64,000 bases of DNA from the NCBI RefSeq assembly GCF_003335215.1, contig NZ_QPGB01000005.1, positions 124,001 through 188,000 of the forward strand, in the 5' to 3' direction. The notes beneath the pieces were generated by a model. The model saw nothing but the letters and a program-made list of their open reading frames with translations. It made no database searches and was not told the origin of the DNA. The DNA comes from Parvibium lacunae. GTDB lineage: Bacteria > Pseudomonadota > Gammaproteobacteria > Burkholderiales > Burkholderiaceae_D. Numbering within the stretch: the first letter of the stretch is position 1; each line of letters begins with the position of its first letter. Made by a program: the position numbers and the translations under genes. Shown here in pieces: positions 19,160-27,712 of the stretch.

Positions 19160-20083
19160 ATGAAATTTATGGGATTTACACTCGGTTTGATTGCGCTATG
19201 CTCGACGCAATTAACAGGCTGTGGCTCAACAACGCCCATGCAAGTTGGCGACAGTAGCGCCAAAACAGTGGCTACCGGTTCTGCGGGCGGTGAAAATGCG
19301 CAAGGGGCTAATCCGCAACTTGAAAAGTGTGAAAAAACGCTGGGTACTATTGCACTGGTAGAAGACCAGGGTGCAGATTGGTATCGTATCCTCACCACGA
19401 ACTACAAGTTAGGGCCAACTTCTCAAGTCCTCAAGCTCCTGATACAGCAATCAAATTGCTTTGTCGTCGTTGAGCGTGGCGCAGCAATGCGGAATGTAAT
19501 GGGCGAACGAGCGCTTGAGCAGACCGGTGAGTTACGTGGCAATAGCAATTTCGGCAAGGGCCAAATGGTGTCGGCTGATTACACCTTAAATCCCAGTATT
19601 ACCTTTAGCGCCAACGATACCGGTGGTATGGGCGCCAATGTCGCCAGTTTTATCCCAGGCCTGTCGGCTGTCGCTGCGGTAGCGGGATCAGTAAAATCTC
19701 GTGAGGCATCCACTTTGCTCACCCTAATTGATAACCGCTCAGGCGTTCAATTGGCTGCCGCTGAGGGCAGTGCGAAAAAATGGGATTTAGGTCTATTTGG
19801 TGGCCTATTTGGCGGCAGTGCAGCGGGTAGCATGGGCGGGTACACGAAGACACCGGAAGGTAAAGTCCTAGTAGCCGCATTTTTAGACTCATATAACCAA
19901 GTGGTTAAGGCAGTCAAGAACTATAAAGCCCAAACAGTTGAAGGTGGCTTGGGTACAGGTGGCGCACTCGGCGTTCAGGGTGGTAGCACGCCAGCTTCTC
20001 AGAAAGTTGACCAAGAGCGTCGCGCTAACCGCACTCGTGTTGCCCCAACACCGCCAGCGACACCCTCAAACAAAACCAAATAA
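19160..20083 (+). CDS. CsgG/HfaB-family lipoprotein
   Basis: A 307-residue lipoprotein: signal peptide MKFMGFTLGLIALCSTQLTG followed by the lipobox cysteine (LTGC), then a CsgG-like domain (LGTIALVEDQG..., SNCFVVVERGAAMRNVMGER, ADYTLNPSITF). CsgG itself is the curli export pore, but no curli or holdfast genes are near, and many orphan relatives have unknown roles. The mature part has a glycine-rich insert (GLFGGLFGGSAAGSMGG) and a long C-terminal tail. GGGAG six bases before the ATG at 19160 sets the start. Confidence 0.85.
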   Translation: MKFMGFTLGLIALCSTQLTGCGSTTPMQVGDSSAKTVATGSAGGENAQGANPQLEKCEKTLGTIALVEDQGADWYRILTTNYKLGPTSQVLKLLIQQSNCFVVVERGAAMRNVMGERALEQTGELRGNSNFGKGQMVSADYTLNPSITFSANDTGGMGANVASFIPGLSAVAAVAGSVKSREASTLLTLIDNRSGVQLAAAEGSAKKWDLGLFGGLFGGSAAGSMGGYTKTPEGKVLVAAFLDSYNQVVKAVKNYKAQTVEGGLGTGGALGVQGGSTPASQKVDQERRANRTRVAPTPPATPSNKTK

Positions 20084-20171
20084 TCGATTACGCGCTCACA
20101 GTCGGTAATGCACCTTTTCCTGTGGGCGCCTAATCGCAGTTGGGTAGTGTTTGTTTAAATAATTTATTTTA

Positions 20172-21155
20172 TTACGCTTGATGTATCACGACAGTGCGAG
20201 GAGTCTGGCCCGCCAACCAATCCAACACGTTGTGAATCGCCAGTTCGGCCATGGCTTGGCGTGCCGTGCGGGTAGCACTGCCAATATGGGGGGTGAGCAC
20301 GACATTTTCCAGCGCGACTAAATCTGGATTGATGGTCGGTTCACCTTCAAACACATCTAGCCCTGCAGCAGCAATTTGTTGGGTTTGCAGAGCATGGGCG
20401 AGAGCCGCGTCATCAATCACGCCACCGCGGGCAATGTTAACCAGTACCGCATGCCGAGGCATCTGCAGAAACTCAGCATGGCCCAGGAGGTGGTGGCTTT
20501 CACGGGTATACGGTACAGCTACAACGACAAAATCACTGTGCGCCAATAGCTTTTCTCGGGAGACATACTCAACCCCAACCGGCGCGTGCTTACTTGGCTG
20601 TCGGTTATGGTATTGCACGCGCATGGCGAATCCTTGAGCACGCTGCGCGATAGCCGCACCGATTCGACCCATGCCATAAATGCCCAGCGTCCGGTGATGA
20701 ATATCTGCCCCAAGAAACATGTCCAGCGCCCAAGGCTGGCTCGGCTGCCACTGGCCACGACGAATAAACCGATCTGCCTCAGTCAGCCGCCGTGCCGCGG
20801 CCAACAGTAATGCCCAGGCATGATCAGCCGTCGCCTCGGTCAATACGTTGGGCGTGTTGCTGACTTGAATGCCGCGCGCTTGGCAGGCGGCAATATCAAT
20901 ATTGTTATAGCCAACCGCAACATTGGCAATGAAGGCCAAATACGGGGCTGCAGCAAGCAAAGAGGCATCGATTTTTTCTGTAATGCAGCTAATCAGCGCG
21001 TGGCACGGCGCTGCCCGTGCTTGAAGGGTGGAGGGCGACCACACAGCATCGGTGGGGTTAGTGATCAGGGTTGCCTGCTGTTCGAGCTGTTGCCAGAGTG
21101 CCGGCGAAACGAGCGGCGCAATGCGCCGGGTAATCAGAACCTGTGGCCGATTCAC
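20172..21155 (-). CDS. D-2-hydroxyacid dehydrogenase (glyoxylate/hydroxypyruvate reductase-like)
   Basis: A 327-residue NAD(P)-dependent dehydrogenase that reduces 2-keto acids. Visible are the Rossmann motif GIYGMGRIGAAIA, the catalytic arginine in NIARGGVIDD, glutamate in GLDVFEGEP and histidine in TPHIGSATR. It resembles GhrB/glyoxylate reductases; exact substrate cannot be read. Translation starts at GTG, which overlaps the TGA of the upstream sco gene (GTGA), so the enzyme is coupled to a copper-chaperone gene, an unusual pairing. Confidence 0.92.
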   Translation of the reverse strand: MNRPQVLITRRIAPLVSPALWQQLEQQATLITNPTDAVWSPSTLQARAAPCHALISCITEKIDASLLAAAPYLAFIANVAVGYNNIDIAACQARGIQVSNTPNVLTEATADHAWALLLAAARRLTEADRFIRRGQWQPSQPWALDMFLGADIHHRTLGIYGMGRIGAAIAQRAQGFAMRVQYHNRQPSKHAPVGVEYVSREKLLAHSDFVVVAVPYTRESHHLLGHAEFLQMPRHAVLVNIARGGVIDDAALAHALQTQQIAAAGLDVFEGEPTINPDLVALENVVLTPHIGSATRTARQAMAELAIHNVLDWLAGQTPRTVVIHQA

Positions 21156-21766
21156 GGGGTTTGTAACAAGGTCTGAACATCCGCCAATAACGCAGTGGGG
21201 TTACCATGTTTGGCAAACAAACGGACTTGTCCTTGGCGATCAAAAATATAACTGCCTGCAGTGTGGTCAATGGTGTAGGTATCCGGGCGTGTTCCAGGGA
21301 CTTTTTGGTAGAACACTTTCATCTCTTGCGCCAGTTTGGCCGTGGCAACCGCATCACCCCGCAGACCAAGAAAACGGGGGTCAAATTTCGGCACATACTC
21401 AGCAAGCAGCGCTTGGGTATCGCGTTCGGGATCAACCGTCACAAAGAGCACTTGCAGTTGCGCGCTGCTGCCCGGTTTAGCGGCCTCTAATGACTGCATG
21501 ACTTGCGCCCACTCCGAGAGCGCGGTAGGACATGCATCGGGGCAATGGGTAAAACCAAAAAAGAGTGCCACAATCTTGCCCTTGAAATCAGCCATTTGAC
21601 GTGGCTGTCCAGTGTGGTCAGTCAGGGTGAATTTTGCGTGGATATTGCCACCTGTAACGTCGGTGTTGTGAAAACTCGGGGCGGGCTGGCAAGCAACGAT
21701 TAAGCTGATGAGTGCCAGCAGGGCATAGCGCCATTCGAGTCGAGGGTTACGCTCACTGCGTTGCAT
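21152..21766 (-). CDS. SCO1/SenC family copper chaperone for cytochrome oxidase
   Basis: A 204-residue lipoprotein with lipobox LIVAC after an N-terminal hydrophobic segment, and a thioredoxin-like domain. The copper-binding C-x3-C is FTHCPDACPT, and the distal histidine is in TIDHTAGSY. Sco proteins load or reduce the CuA site of subunit II, in keeping with its place at the end of the oxidase/heme A cluster. The ATG at 21766 has AAGGAT upstream; an in-frame extension to 21808 is not needed. Confidence 0.95.
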   Translation of the reverse strand: MQRSERNPRLEWRYALLALISLIVACQPAPSFHNTDVTGGNIHAKFTLTDHTGQPRQMADFKGKIVALFFGFTHCPDACPTALSEWAQVMQSLEAAKPGSSAQLQVLFVTVDPERDTQALLAEYVPKFDPRFLGLRGDAVATAKLAQEMKVFYQKVPGTRPDTYTIDHTAGSYIFDRQGQVRLFAKHGNPTALLADVQTLLQTP

Positions 21767-21818
21767 GATAGAAAATCCTTTCAATGTCGGTTCGCGTTGA
21801 GATAGCACAACGCACAGG

Positions 21819-22751
21819 TCAGCGCACCAAGTAGTGATCGATCAATAAGGCGCTAAAAAGTAAGGCCAGATAGAGAATGGAAAAGTAAAAGGTACGTTTT
21901 GCCACCCCATCGCTGTAGTGGCGATAGACCTGCCAAGCATAATAAAGAAACCCGGCACCGAGTAGAACTGCACTGACCAAATACAACCAGCCACTCATTT
22001 TGATCACAAACGGTAATAGGGTTGTCGCCACCAGCACGACTGTGTAGAGCCAGACATGAAAGCGTGTCAGCTCAGGGCTGTGCGTAACGGGTAACATGGG
22101 CAAGCCAGATTGTTCGTACTCTTTTTGACGATACAGTGCCAAGGCCCAAAAATGCGGCGGCGTCCACACAAAAATAATCAATACCAATACCCAAGCTTGT
22201 GCCGGAACGGCATTCGTCACGGCGGCCCAGCCAAGTGCGGGGGGCATGGCCCCGGACAAGCCGCCGATCACAATATTTTGCGGCGTGCGGGGTTTGAGCA
22301 ATAGGGTATAAATCAAGGCATAACCCACAAACGTTGCCAAGGTTAGCCACATGGTGAGAGGGTTAACCCACCAGTACAAGCAGGCCATACCCAATGCGCC
22401 CAACAGGGCAGAAAAAACCAGCGCTTGTGTGATGGTTAGGGCGCCACGCACGAGCGGTCTGGCCCGTGTGCGCGCCATTTTCGCATCCACCTGCTGCTCA
22501 ATAACACAATTGACGGCAAACGCCGCCGCAGCCAGTAACCAGATCCCAATCGTGGCCGCGATCACAATCTGCCAGTCAGGTAGCGTTGGTGTAGCCAAAA
22601 ACATCCCGATAACCGCACAAAAAACCGCCAATTGGGTCACGCGCGGTTTGGTCAGAGCCGCATAATCTTGCGCCAACGACAGCCAGCGGCTGCGGTCAGT
22701 CGCTGGGTAGGCGTGGATTTTTGGCGCAGCGGGCGTCGGTCTTTCCATCAT
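21819..22751 (-). CDS. ctaB: Protoheme IX farnesyltransferase (heme O synthase)
   Basis: UbiA-family membrane prenyltransferase of about 310 residues that adds farnesyl to heme b. Eight to nine membrane helices are visible. The allylic diphosphate-binding region is [20 protein letters not shown], with the first acid as glutamate. Near the N-terminus [10 protein letters not shown] is the family signature. The start is uncertain: a GTG directly abuts the ctaA stop, while ATGs at 22751 and 22748 follow an AGGTGA. It acts before CtaA in heme A synthesis. Confidence 0.96.
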   Translation of the reverse strand: MMERPTPAAPKIHAYPATDRSRWLSLAQDYAALTKPRVTQLAVFCAVIGMFLATPTLPDWQIVIAATIGIWLLAAAAFAVNCVIEQQVDAKMARTRARPLVRGALTITQALVFSALLGALGMACLYWWVNPLTMWLTLATFVGYALIYTLLLKPRTPQNIVIGGLSGAMPPALGWAAVTNAVPAQAWVLVLIIFVWTPPHFWALALYRQKEYEQSGLPMLPVTHSPELTRFHVWLYTVVLVATTLLPFVIKMSGWLYLVSAVLLGAGFLYYAWQVYRHYSDGVAKRTFYFSILYLALLFSALLIDHYLVR

Positions 22752-22757
22752 GCTCAC

Positions 22758-23891
22758 CTAAGCGTGTTGTCGTTGTGTGTGACAACGGCAGTTGAGTCGA
22801 ATCAATAATATCAACAGCAGCGCAGCGCCGCCATTGTGGGCGGCTGCCAGTGGCAGCTGCCAAGTTAAATGTAAGTGCTCGCTTGCCATACTATAAACGA
22901 CGGAAAGCCCCAGCGTGATTTGCCCCGCCAAGACCGCCAGTAAACCAAGCGCCAGCGGTTGTTCTATGCGCTGGCGGTACAAGCGCCAGGCCAGGCCCCC
23001 GACGATAATCAGGACGATTAACGCAAACAGGCGATGGGTCCAATGAATCGCGGTTAACGCAGCTAGGCTGAGATGCTGCCCATCCGCCGTTTTACCGAGT
23101 TCTCGCACAACGTGGAAGCCTTGCTGCATATCCGTTTCTGGCCACCATTGACCTTGGCAGGTGGGTAGCTCGCCACAGACGGCGGCAGCATAGTTAGTAC
23201 TGACCCAGCCACCCAGCGCAATTTGTACGCCAAGGGTAGCGAGTGCGATCACCGCCCACAAGCGGTAACCAGCCAAGCGATTGGCTGCCTGCGCCTCACT
23301 GTGTGGCTGCAAACGTTGGAGTTGCCAGGCCAGTAACCCCAATACGCTCATGCCGCCTAATAAGTGCCCGGTCACGATTGCGGGCTTGAGCAATAGGGTC
23401 ACGGTCCATTTACCAAATAGCCCTTGCAGGATCACCACAGCCAATAGCACCGCAGGTAAGCGCCAGCCGAGCCGAGGCTGGGCACTGGCAAAGTATTGGC
23501 GCTGACGACTGTGGCGAATCCCTTGCCACAAAATAGCCACAATCAAAGCGCCAACGAGCGACGCCAAGTAACGATGCACCATTTCTTTCCAGGCTTTTGG
23601 CATACTCACCGGACCCTGTGGCGCTTCAGCGTAAGCTTTTTGAATGTCTGCCGCTGCTTGCTTGGGGGTGAGCTGGCCATAACAGCCAGGCCAGTCTGGG
23701 CAGCCGAGTCCCGCATCGCTCAGACGAACGTAAGCGCCCAACACAATCAAAACAAAGGTAAGCACCAGCGTTGTGGTCACCAGCTGGCGGGCGCTTGGAA
23801 AACGACTCCCCCACCACAGGGCCAACAATAACGAACCGAGCCAGATGAGTGCCGGACCGTAATCGAGAGAAAATTGCCAAATTGGATTCAT
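22758..23891 (-). CDS. ctaA: Heme A synthase (COX15/CtaA)
   Basis: A 377-residue membrane enzyme that oxidises the C8 methyl of heme O to a formyl group. It has about eight helices with the internally duplicated CtaA layout; conserved heme-ligand histidines appear in MVHRYLAS, VTGHLLGG, IHWTHRLF and a histidine near AAHNGGAALL. The paired cysteines CGELPTC match the conserved loop cysteines of the family. Its ATG overlaps the stop of the preceding gene by four bases (ATGA). Confidence 0.95.
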   Translation of the reverse strand: MNPIWQFSLDYGPALIWLGSLLLALWWGSRFPSARQLVTTTLVLTFVLIVLGAYVRLSDAGLGCPDWPGCYGQLTPKQAAADIQKAYAEAPQGPVSMPKAWKEMVHRYLASLVGALIVAILWQGIRHSRQRQYFASAQPRLGWRLPAVLLAVVILQGLFGKWTVTLLLKPAIVTGHLLGGMSVLGLLAWQLQRLQPHSEAQAANRLAGYRLWAVIALATLGVQIALGGWVSTNYAAAVCGELPTCQGQWWPETDMQQGFHVVRELGKTADGQHLSLAALTAIHWTHRLFALIVLIIVGGLAWRLYRQRIEQPLALGLLAVLAGQITLGLSVVYSMASEHLHLTWQLPLAAAHNGGAALLLILLIRLNCRCHTQRQHA

Positions 23892-24529
23892 GGGCGTTCT
23901 GATTTCAGGTTATGCCAACCGCTTGTGACCTTGAGCAGTTTATTCACGTCTTTCTTCATGCGGTTCAAGTTGGCTTGTTTGGGGAAACGCATCATTAAGT
24001 TACCCAAGGGGTCAATCAGATAAATGCCATCGCTCACTTGGCCGCCAGCATCAACCGGAAAAAATGTGGCAAGTTGACTCGCCTGAGCACGCGCGACATG
24101 CATGCCATCGTAAGCGCGTAGTATCTCCGTGCTGATTGGTTTGGCATCATTGACCAGCCAAAGGCGTTCGATGCGCTCCTGTTCCTGGTTAGTTGTTAGC
24201 CGTATTTGCCGCATGGCATACAGCTTTTCCGCACATGCCTCCAGGCACTCGCCACTATCTATCGCCACCATAATCCATTTGCCCTGCCAGTGCCGCCAAT
24301 CCAGTTCGCCGCCACCCAACTTCTCCCATTGTAAGCCGCTGCCCTGGAGTGGCCGTTGAGGCTCAATCAACGTGCCATAGTTGGTTTGCCCACCCAGGGG
24401 GCGCCAGCCAAACAGACCATAGTAAGCGATGTAAGACGCCAAAACTGGGGCCAGACATACCAGTAAAATTAACCACAGCTTCAAAGTTGATCGTTTCGCT
24501 TGCGTCATAACGTGATTTCTATCATTCAT
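23888..24529 (-). CDS. Sco-like membrane-anchored protein of the oxidase cluster
   Basis: About 213 residues: one N-terminal membrane helix (LWLILLVCLAPVLASYIAYYG) and a periplasmic domain that looks like a divergent thioredoxin/Sco fold. It keeps a C-x3-C in SGECLEACAEKL and the terminal strand IYLIDPLGNLMMRFP, but the Sco copper-ligand histidine before that strand is missing. It occurs between SURF1 and ctaA, where betaproteobacteria often carry an uncharacterised protein. The start at 24529 overlaps the SURF1 stop (TGATG); ATG 24508 is an alternative. A role in oxidase assembly is inferred from position. Confidence 0.8.
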   Translation of the reverse strand: MNDRNHVMTQAKRSTLKLWLILLVCLAPVLASYIAYYGLFGWRPLGGQTNYGTLIEPQRPLQGSGLQWEKLGGGELDWRHWQGKWIMVAIDSGECLEACAEKLYAMRQIRLTTNQEQERIERLWLVNDAKPISTEILRAYDGMHVARAQASQLATFFPVDAGGQVSDGIYLIDPLGNLMMRFPKQANLNRMKKDVNKLLKVTSGWHNLKSERP

Positions 24530-25362
24530 CATTCGGTTTCGGATCCGCTGGGCGTGGCCTCTGTAGCTGCCCGTCGCCAGAGCACAAGCGCAAATACAAG
24601 GCTTGCCAAACTTAATGCTGCCCACTGGGCGCAGTAGCCGTAGTGCTTTTCTATTCCAAAATTGGGGGGCGACCAATTGCGCGAGAGATTATCGCGCCAG
24701 ATTTGACCCTCTGTCTGTGTTGCCTGTATTTGCCTTAATAACACTGGGGGTAATTGTAGCCCGCTCCAGCGTTGATATGCGGCCCAATCCAGGTTTTGCC
24801 ATAATTTGCCATGCTGCTCGCCAGCCACTGCTGCGCCCGGCGCCAGGTTCAAGAGCTGATGGCTATAGCGTGTTATATGGCCGACCACTGTCACGGTGGC
24901 TTCAGTATCGTCTGGTGCGATGGCTGGCAGCGTGGTGCGGGCATCTTGCGCGCGCGGTAACCAGCCACGTAACACCAGCACCGTTTGCTTACTCCCCGCC
25001 AAACGGAGCGGGGTCAGGACGTAATAACCAACGGCCGCATAGTTTAGGGTAGCTGGGGGGTTGTCAGCCACGGTCAGAACCCCGGCAGGGCGAGGTCGGT
25101 TATCCAAGTAAATTGTTTTATCGCTCAGCCAATGGCCTGTCAGGCGCATCGGTGTTGCTTCAGGCAGGGAGGCAATCGCGGGGGGCCATGCCGTTAGCGC
25201 TGGGCGCTGTTGCAAATCGAGATATTGCGCCTGAAGGGCCGCTTTTTCTTGGGCCCGCCGCCATTGCCATGCCGCCAGGTTTGCGGTTACTGTCGTGAGC
25301 AAGAACCCCAACAACAAAATCCAGCCACGTTGGCGGGACAATCGGCTTAACATGTTATTCAT
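24529..25362 (-). CDS. SURF1 family cytochrome oxidase assembly protein
   Basis: A 277-residue inner-membrane protein with two helices at its ends (WILLLGFLLTTVTANLAAWQW and ALSLASLVFALVLW) around a periplasmic domain, the SURF1/Shy1 layout. Conserved features include the LAAWQWRRAQEK motif, VLVLRGWLPR, and HYGYCAQW before the second helix. SURF1 assists heme a insertion into subunit I. It begins the second part of the oxidase cluster (SURF1, Sco-like, ctaA, ctaB, sco). Confidence 0.94.
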   Translation of the reverse strand: MNNMLSRLSRQRGWILLLGFLLTTVTANLAAWQWRRAQEKAALQAQYLDLQQRPALTAWPPAIASLPEATPMRLTGHWLSDKTIYLDNRPRPAGVLTVADNPPATLNYAAVGYYVLTPLRLAGSKQTVLVLRGWLPRAQDARTTLPAIAPDDTEATVTVVGHITRYSHQLLNLAPGAAVAGEQHGKLWQNLDWAAYQRWSGLQLPPVLLRQIQATQTEGQIWRDNLSRNWSPPNFGIEKHYGYCAQWAALSLASLVFALVLWRRAATEATPSGSETE

Positions 25363-25462
25363 TTGCGGTTGCGATCACATCAAGAAAAGTTTACTGAGAG
25401 CGCCAGACTGTCCGTGGATCGGGTAGGATGCGGTTTCGCTCTCATTGGCTCGCCCATTCGCT

Positions 25463-25672
25463 ATGAAATACATCGTTCTCGCTGGCTTTTTATTGATTAT
25501 CGGCAGTTTAGGTTCCGCGCTATTTTATATGCTCAGGCACCAACGCAGCGGCAGTGATCCGAAAAAGATGGCACGGGCCTTAGGCTTTCGTGTCGCTTTT
25601 TCGATTTCATTACTGCTCTTGATCTTGGTGCTGCATTACCTAGGTTACGTGCAGCCGACAGGTCTTCGCTAA
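25463..25672 (+). CDS. DUF2909 twin-helix membrane protein
   Basis: A 69-residue protein with two membrane helices (YIVLAGFLLIIGSLGSALFYML and VAFSISLLLLILVLHYLGYV) joined by a basic loop with DPKKMARALGFRV, matching the small DUF2909 family found beside cox genes in betaproteobacteria. It is on the opposite strand to its neighbours, fitting between ctaE and SURF1. An upstream in-frame ATG at 25445 adds six residues; the ATG at 25463 is family-like. Function unknown. Confidence 0.88.
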   Translation: MKYIVLAGFLLIIGSLGSALFYMLRHQRSGSDPKKMARALGFRVAFSISLLLLILVLHYLGYVQPTGLR

Positions 25673-25680
25673 ACACCAAT

Positions 25681-25715
25681 AAAAAACCCGCCTAGCCTAT
25701 TTAGCTAAGCGGGTT
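25681..25715 (-). terminator. Terminator of the ctaC-ctaE run
   Basis: The stem AACCCGC/GCGGGTT (25685-25691 and 25709-25715) with an inner TAGC/GCTA pairing is followed, on the minus strand, by a run of six Ts. It lies just after the ctaE stop codon and would separate the structural oxidase genes from SURF1-ctaA-ctaB. Confidence 0.82.
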
Positions 25716-25728
25716 CAGATAGCTTACA

Positions 25729-26592
25729 TTACATCCAGTAAACAACCACGTACAGCCCAAGCCAGACCACATCGACGAAGTGCCAGTACCAGGCTGCGCC
25801 TTCAAAGGCGAAATGTTGTTTAGCCGTAAAGTGTCCCTTCATTAAGCGCACCAACACGACGGTCAGCATAATCGCGCCCATCGTCACGTGGAAACCGTGG
25901 AAGCCAGTCAACAAGAAGAAGGTCGAGCCATAAATACCGGAAGATAATTTGAGATTCAACTCTTGGTAGGCATGCATGTATTCATAGACTTGGAAGCCCA
26001 TAAAGACTGCGCCCAACACGATCGTTGCGGCCAACCAGAAAATGGTTTTAGCACGGTCATTTGCAATCAGGGCATGGTGAGAGATGGTGAGGGTTACGCC
26101 AGACGTCAACAGCAACAAGGTGTTGATGGTGGGGATTGGGAAGGGACCCATTTTCTCAAATGCTTCAACGCCATTGCCCGGGCCAGCGTGTGGCCACTGG
26201 GGGAGGAAGTCGGGCCACAATACAGATTTGTGATCAATATCGGCCAACCATGGCATTGCGATAGCTCGGGCATAGAACAGCGCCCCGAAGAATGCCGCAA
26301 AGAACATCACCTCCGAGAAGATGAACCAACCCATGCTCCAGCGAAAGGAGTAATCGACGCGCTGTCCATACAAGCCGCCCTCAGACTCAGCAATCGCCTC
26401 ACCAAACCAGAAATACAATACAGCAAGAAAACTCACCACACCCGCCAGCACCGCCAAGGGACCAGGGGCATAGCCGTTCACCCAGGTCGACATCCCTAGA
26501 CCGAACAAGAACAAGGCTCCCCCTGCCAGCAAGGGGTATTTCGATGGGCCAGGCACAAAGTAGTAAGGTGCTGTTGATGTATTCGCACTCAT
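25729..26592 (-). CDS. ctaE: Cytochrome c oxidase subunit III
   Basis: A 287-residue membrane protein with seven helices. Family signatures include the C-terminal GFHGFHVTMGAI, FEGAAWYWHFVDVVWL and the early PYYFVPGPSKYPL. Subunit III supports proton uptake and stability of the aa3 core. GGGAG lies six bases before the ATG. It ends the ctaC-ctaD-ctaG-DUF2970-ctaE run, ahead of a terminator. Confidence 0.97.
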   Translation of the reverse strand: MSANTSTAPYYFVPGPSKYPLLAGGALFLFGLGMSTWVNGYAPGPLAVLAGVVSFLAVLYFWFGEAIAESEGGLYGQRVDYSFRWSMGWFIFSEVMFFAAFFGALFYARAIAMPWLADIDHKSVLWPDFLPQWPHAGPGNGVEAFEKMGPFPIPTINTLLLLTSGVTLTISHHALIANDRAKTIFWLAATIVLGAVFMGFQVYEYMHAYQELNLKLSSGIYGSTFFLLTGFHGFHVTMGAIMLTVVLVRLMKGHFTAKQHFAFEGAAWYWHFVDVVWLGLYVVVYWM

Positions 26593-26688
26593 GGGTTTCT
26601 CCCTGTTAAACGCATTAATCTATTCAATTTACCTTGTTGCCAAACTTGCAACATAATATCTAGGTCCACTCAAACGCAGACCCGCATT

Positions 26689-26961
26689 TCAACTTGCCAC
26701 GACCTGCCGCACAATCGCCAGCAGCATGGCAATCAATAAAATTGCCGCAAGCACCCCCGCCAAAATGACATGCAGCGGATTCAAACTCGCCATGTCTGCG
26801 TCATGGTCTTTGCCTTTACGAATCCCTAAAAAAGACCACAAAACTGCACGCAGGGTTTGTAAAAAACTGGCTTTTCGTTGTACCGCTGCACGTAAGCTTG
26901 ATGATTCAGATTGCATCGGGTCAATCGGGTTTAAGTCAGACACGCCCTGCATCCTTATCAT
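26689..26961 (-). CDS. DUF2970 small membrane protein
   Basis: A 90-residue protein with SFLQTLRAVLWSFLGIRKG, the DUF2970 core, followed by one C-terminal membrane helix (VILAGVLAAILLIAMLLAIV). The family is found in betaproteobacterial oxidase clusters between ctaG and ctaE; function unknown. ATG codons at 26961 and 26952 are both possible starts. Confidence 0.88.
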   Translation of the reverse strand: MIRMQGVSDLNPIDPMQSESSSLRAAVQRKASFLQTLRAVLWSFLGIRKGKDHDADMASLNPLHVILAGVLAAILLIAMLLAIVRQVVAS

Positions 26962-26979
26962 TCAACATCATTCAATTTC

Positions 26980-27552
26980 TTAGCCAGCTTGTTTCGGCGT
27001 TGCCCCCGCCACCTCAAAAAAGGTATAGGTCAAGGTGATGCGCTGTACATCTTTTGGGAGCTTTGGGTCAACGACAAACACAACCGGGAACTGTCTGGCT
27101 TCATTCGGCCCTAGGGTTTGCTGTTGGAAACAGAAACAGGTGAGCTTTCTGAAATACTCTGCCGATTTAAGGGGTAAGTACCCTGGGATAGCTTGTCCCG
27201 CGACCGTCCGATTTTGCTGATTCGCCACTTCATAAGTTATCGTTGTCAGCTCACCCGGGTGAACCTGGATACTGTTCTTCACAGGTCGGAACCGCCATGC
27301 ACCCTGGCTATTCGCATCGAACTCAACCGTGATCAGGCGTGACTTATCGACTTGCGTGTTCTGCGGCAAAGCCGTCGTGCCTTTAAGATTTTCATCCAGT
27401 CGCGCGAGCACATTGATCCCCGTGACTTCGCAAATCTTTTCATACAAGGGGATCAACGACCAACCAAATGCAAACATCACGACAACCACGACCAACAGCT
27501 TACGTAGCATTTGCCGGTTGTGACTGCGGGGTGAGAAAGTTGGCAGTGGCAT
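26980..27552 (-). CDS. ctaG: Cytochrome c oxidase assembly protein CtaG/Cox11
   Basis: A 190-residue protein with one N-terminal membrane helix (LLVVVVVMFAFGWSLIPLY) and a periplasmic immunoglobulin-like domain. The copper-binding motif is KLTCFCFQQQ, the classical CFCF. Cox11 inserts copper at the CuB site of subunit I. It directly precedes DUF2970 and follows the 37-residue protein. Confidence 0.97.
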   Translation of the reverse strand: MPLPTFSPRSHNRQMLRKLLVVVVVMFAFGWSLIPLYEKICEVTGINVLARLDENLKGTTALPQNTQVDKSRLITVEFDANSQGAWRFRPVKNSIQVHPGELTTITYEVANQQNRTVAGQAIPGYLPLKSAEYFRKLTCFCFQQQTLGPNEARQFPVVFVVDPKLPKDVQRITLTYTFFEVAGATPKQAG

Positions 27553-27582
27553 GATCCTCTGTAAATCTCTGGTGAAGGGGCG

Positions 27583-27696
27583 CTAACGCCCGAGCAAAAG
27601 GAACTTCACAATGACGCCCACGAAAAAAGCCACCGCGATTGACCCCAAGATAAGTCCCAAGCGTGAATTGGCTTTTTTCTGTTCTGCTTGCGTCAT
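27583..27696 (-). CDS. Cytochrome oxidase small assembly protein (37 aa)
   Basis: A tiny gene between ctaD and ctaG reading MTQAEQKKANSRLGLILGS and then IAVAFFVGVIVKFLLLGR before TAG. It has a short polar N-terminus and one membrane helix. GGGAG lies about seven bases before the ATG at 27696, and the gap has no room for anything else. Small single-helix proteins of this type occur at exactly this place in betaproteobacterial oxidase operons; the role is thought to be assembly. Confidence 0.85.
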   Translation of the reverse strand: MTQAEQKKANSRLGLILGSIAVAFFVGVIVKFLLLGR

Positions 27697-27712
27697 ATGT
27701 TGCTCCCTCGCA

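Noticed and set aside
19160-20083. Curli secretion system based on the CsgG-like protein
   Set aside because: No csgA, csgB, csgE or csgF-like genes are present; it is an orphan lipoprotein.
20092-20129. Inverted repeat GCGCTCACAG/CTGTGGGCGC after the CsgG-like gene
   Set aside because: It holds a mismatch, has a 17-18-base loop and no T-run, so support as a terminator is poor.
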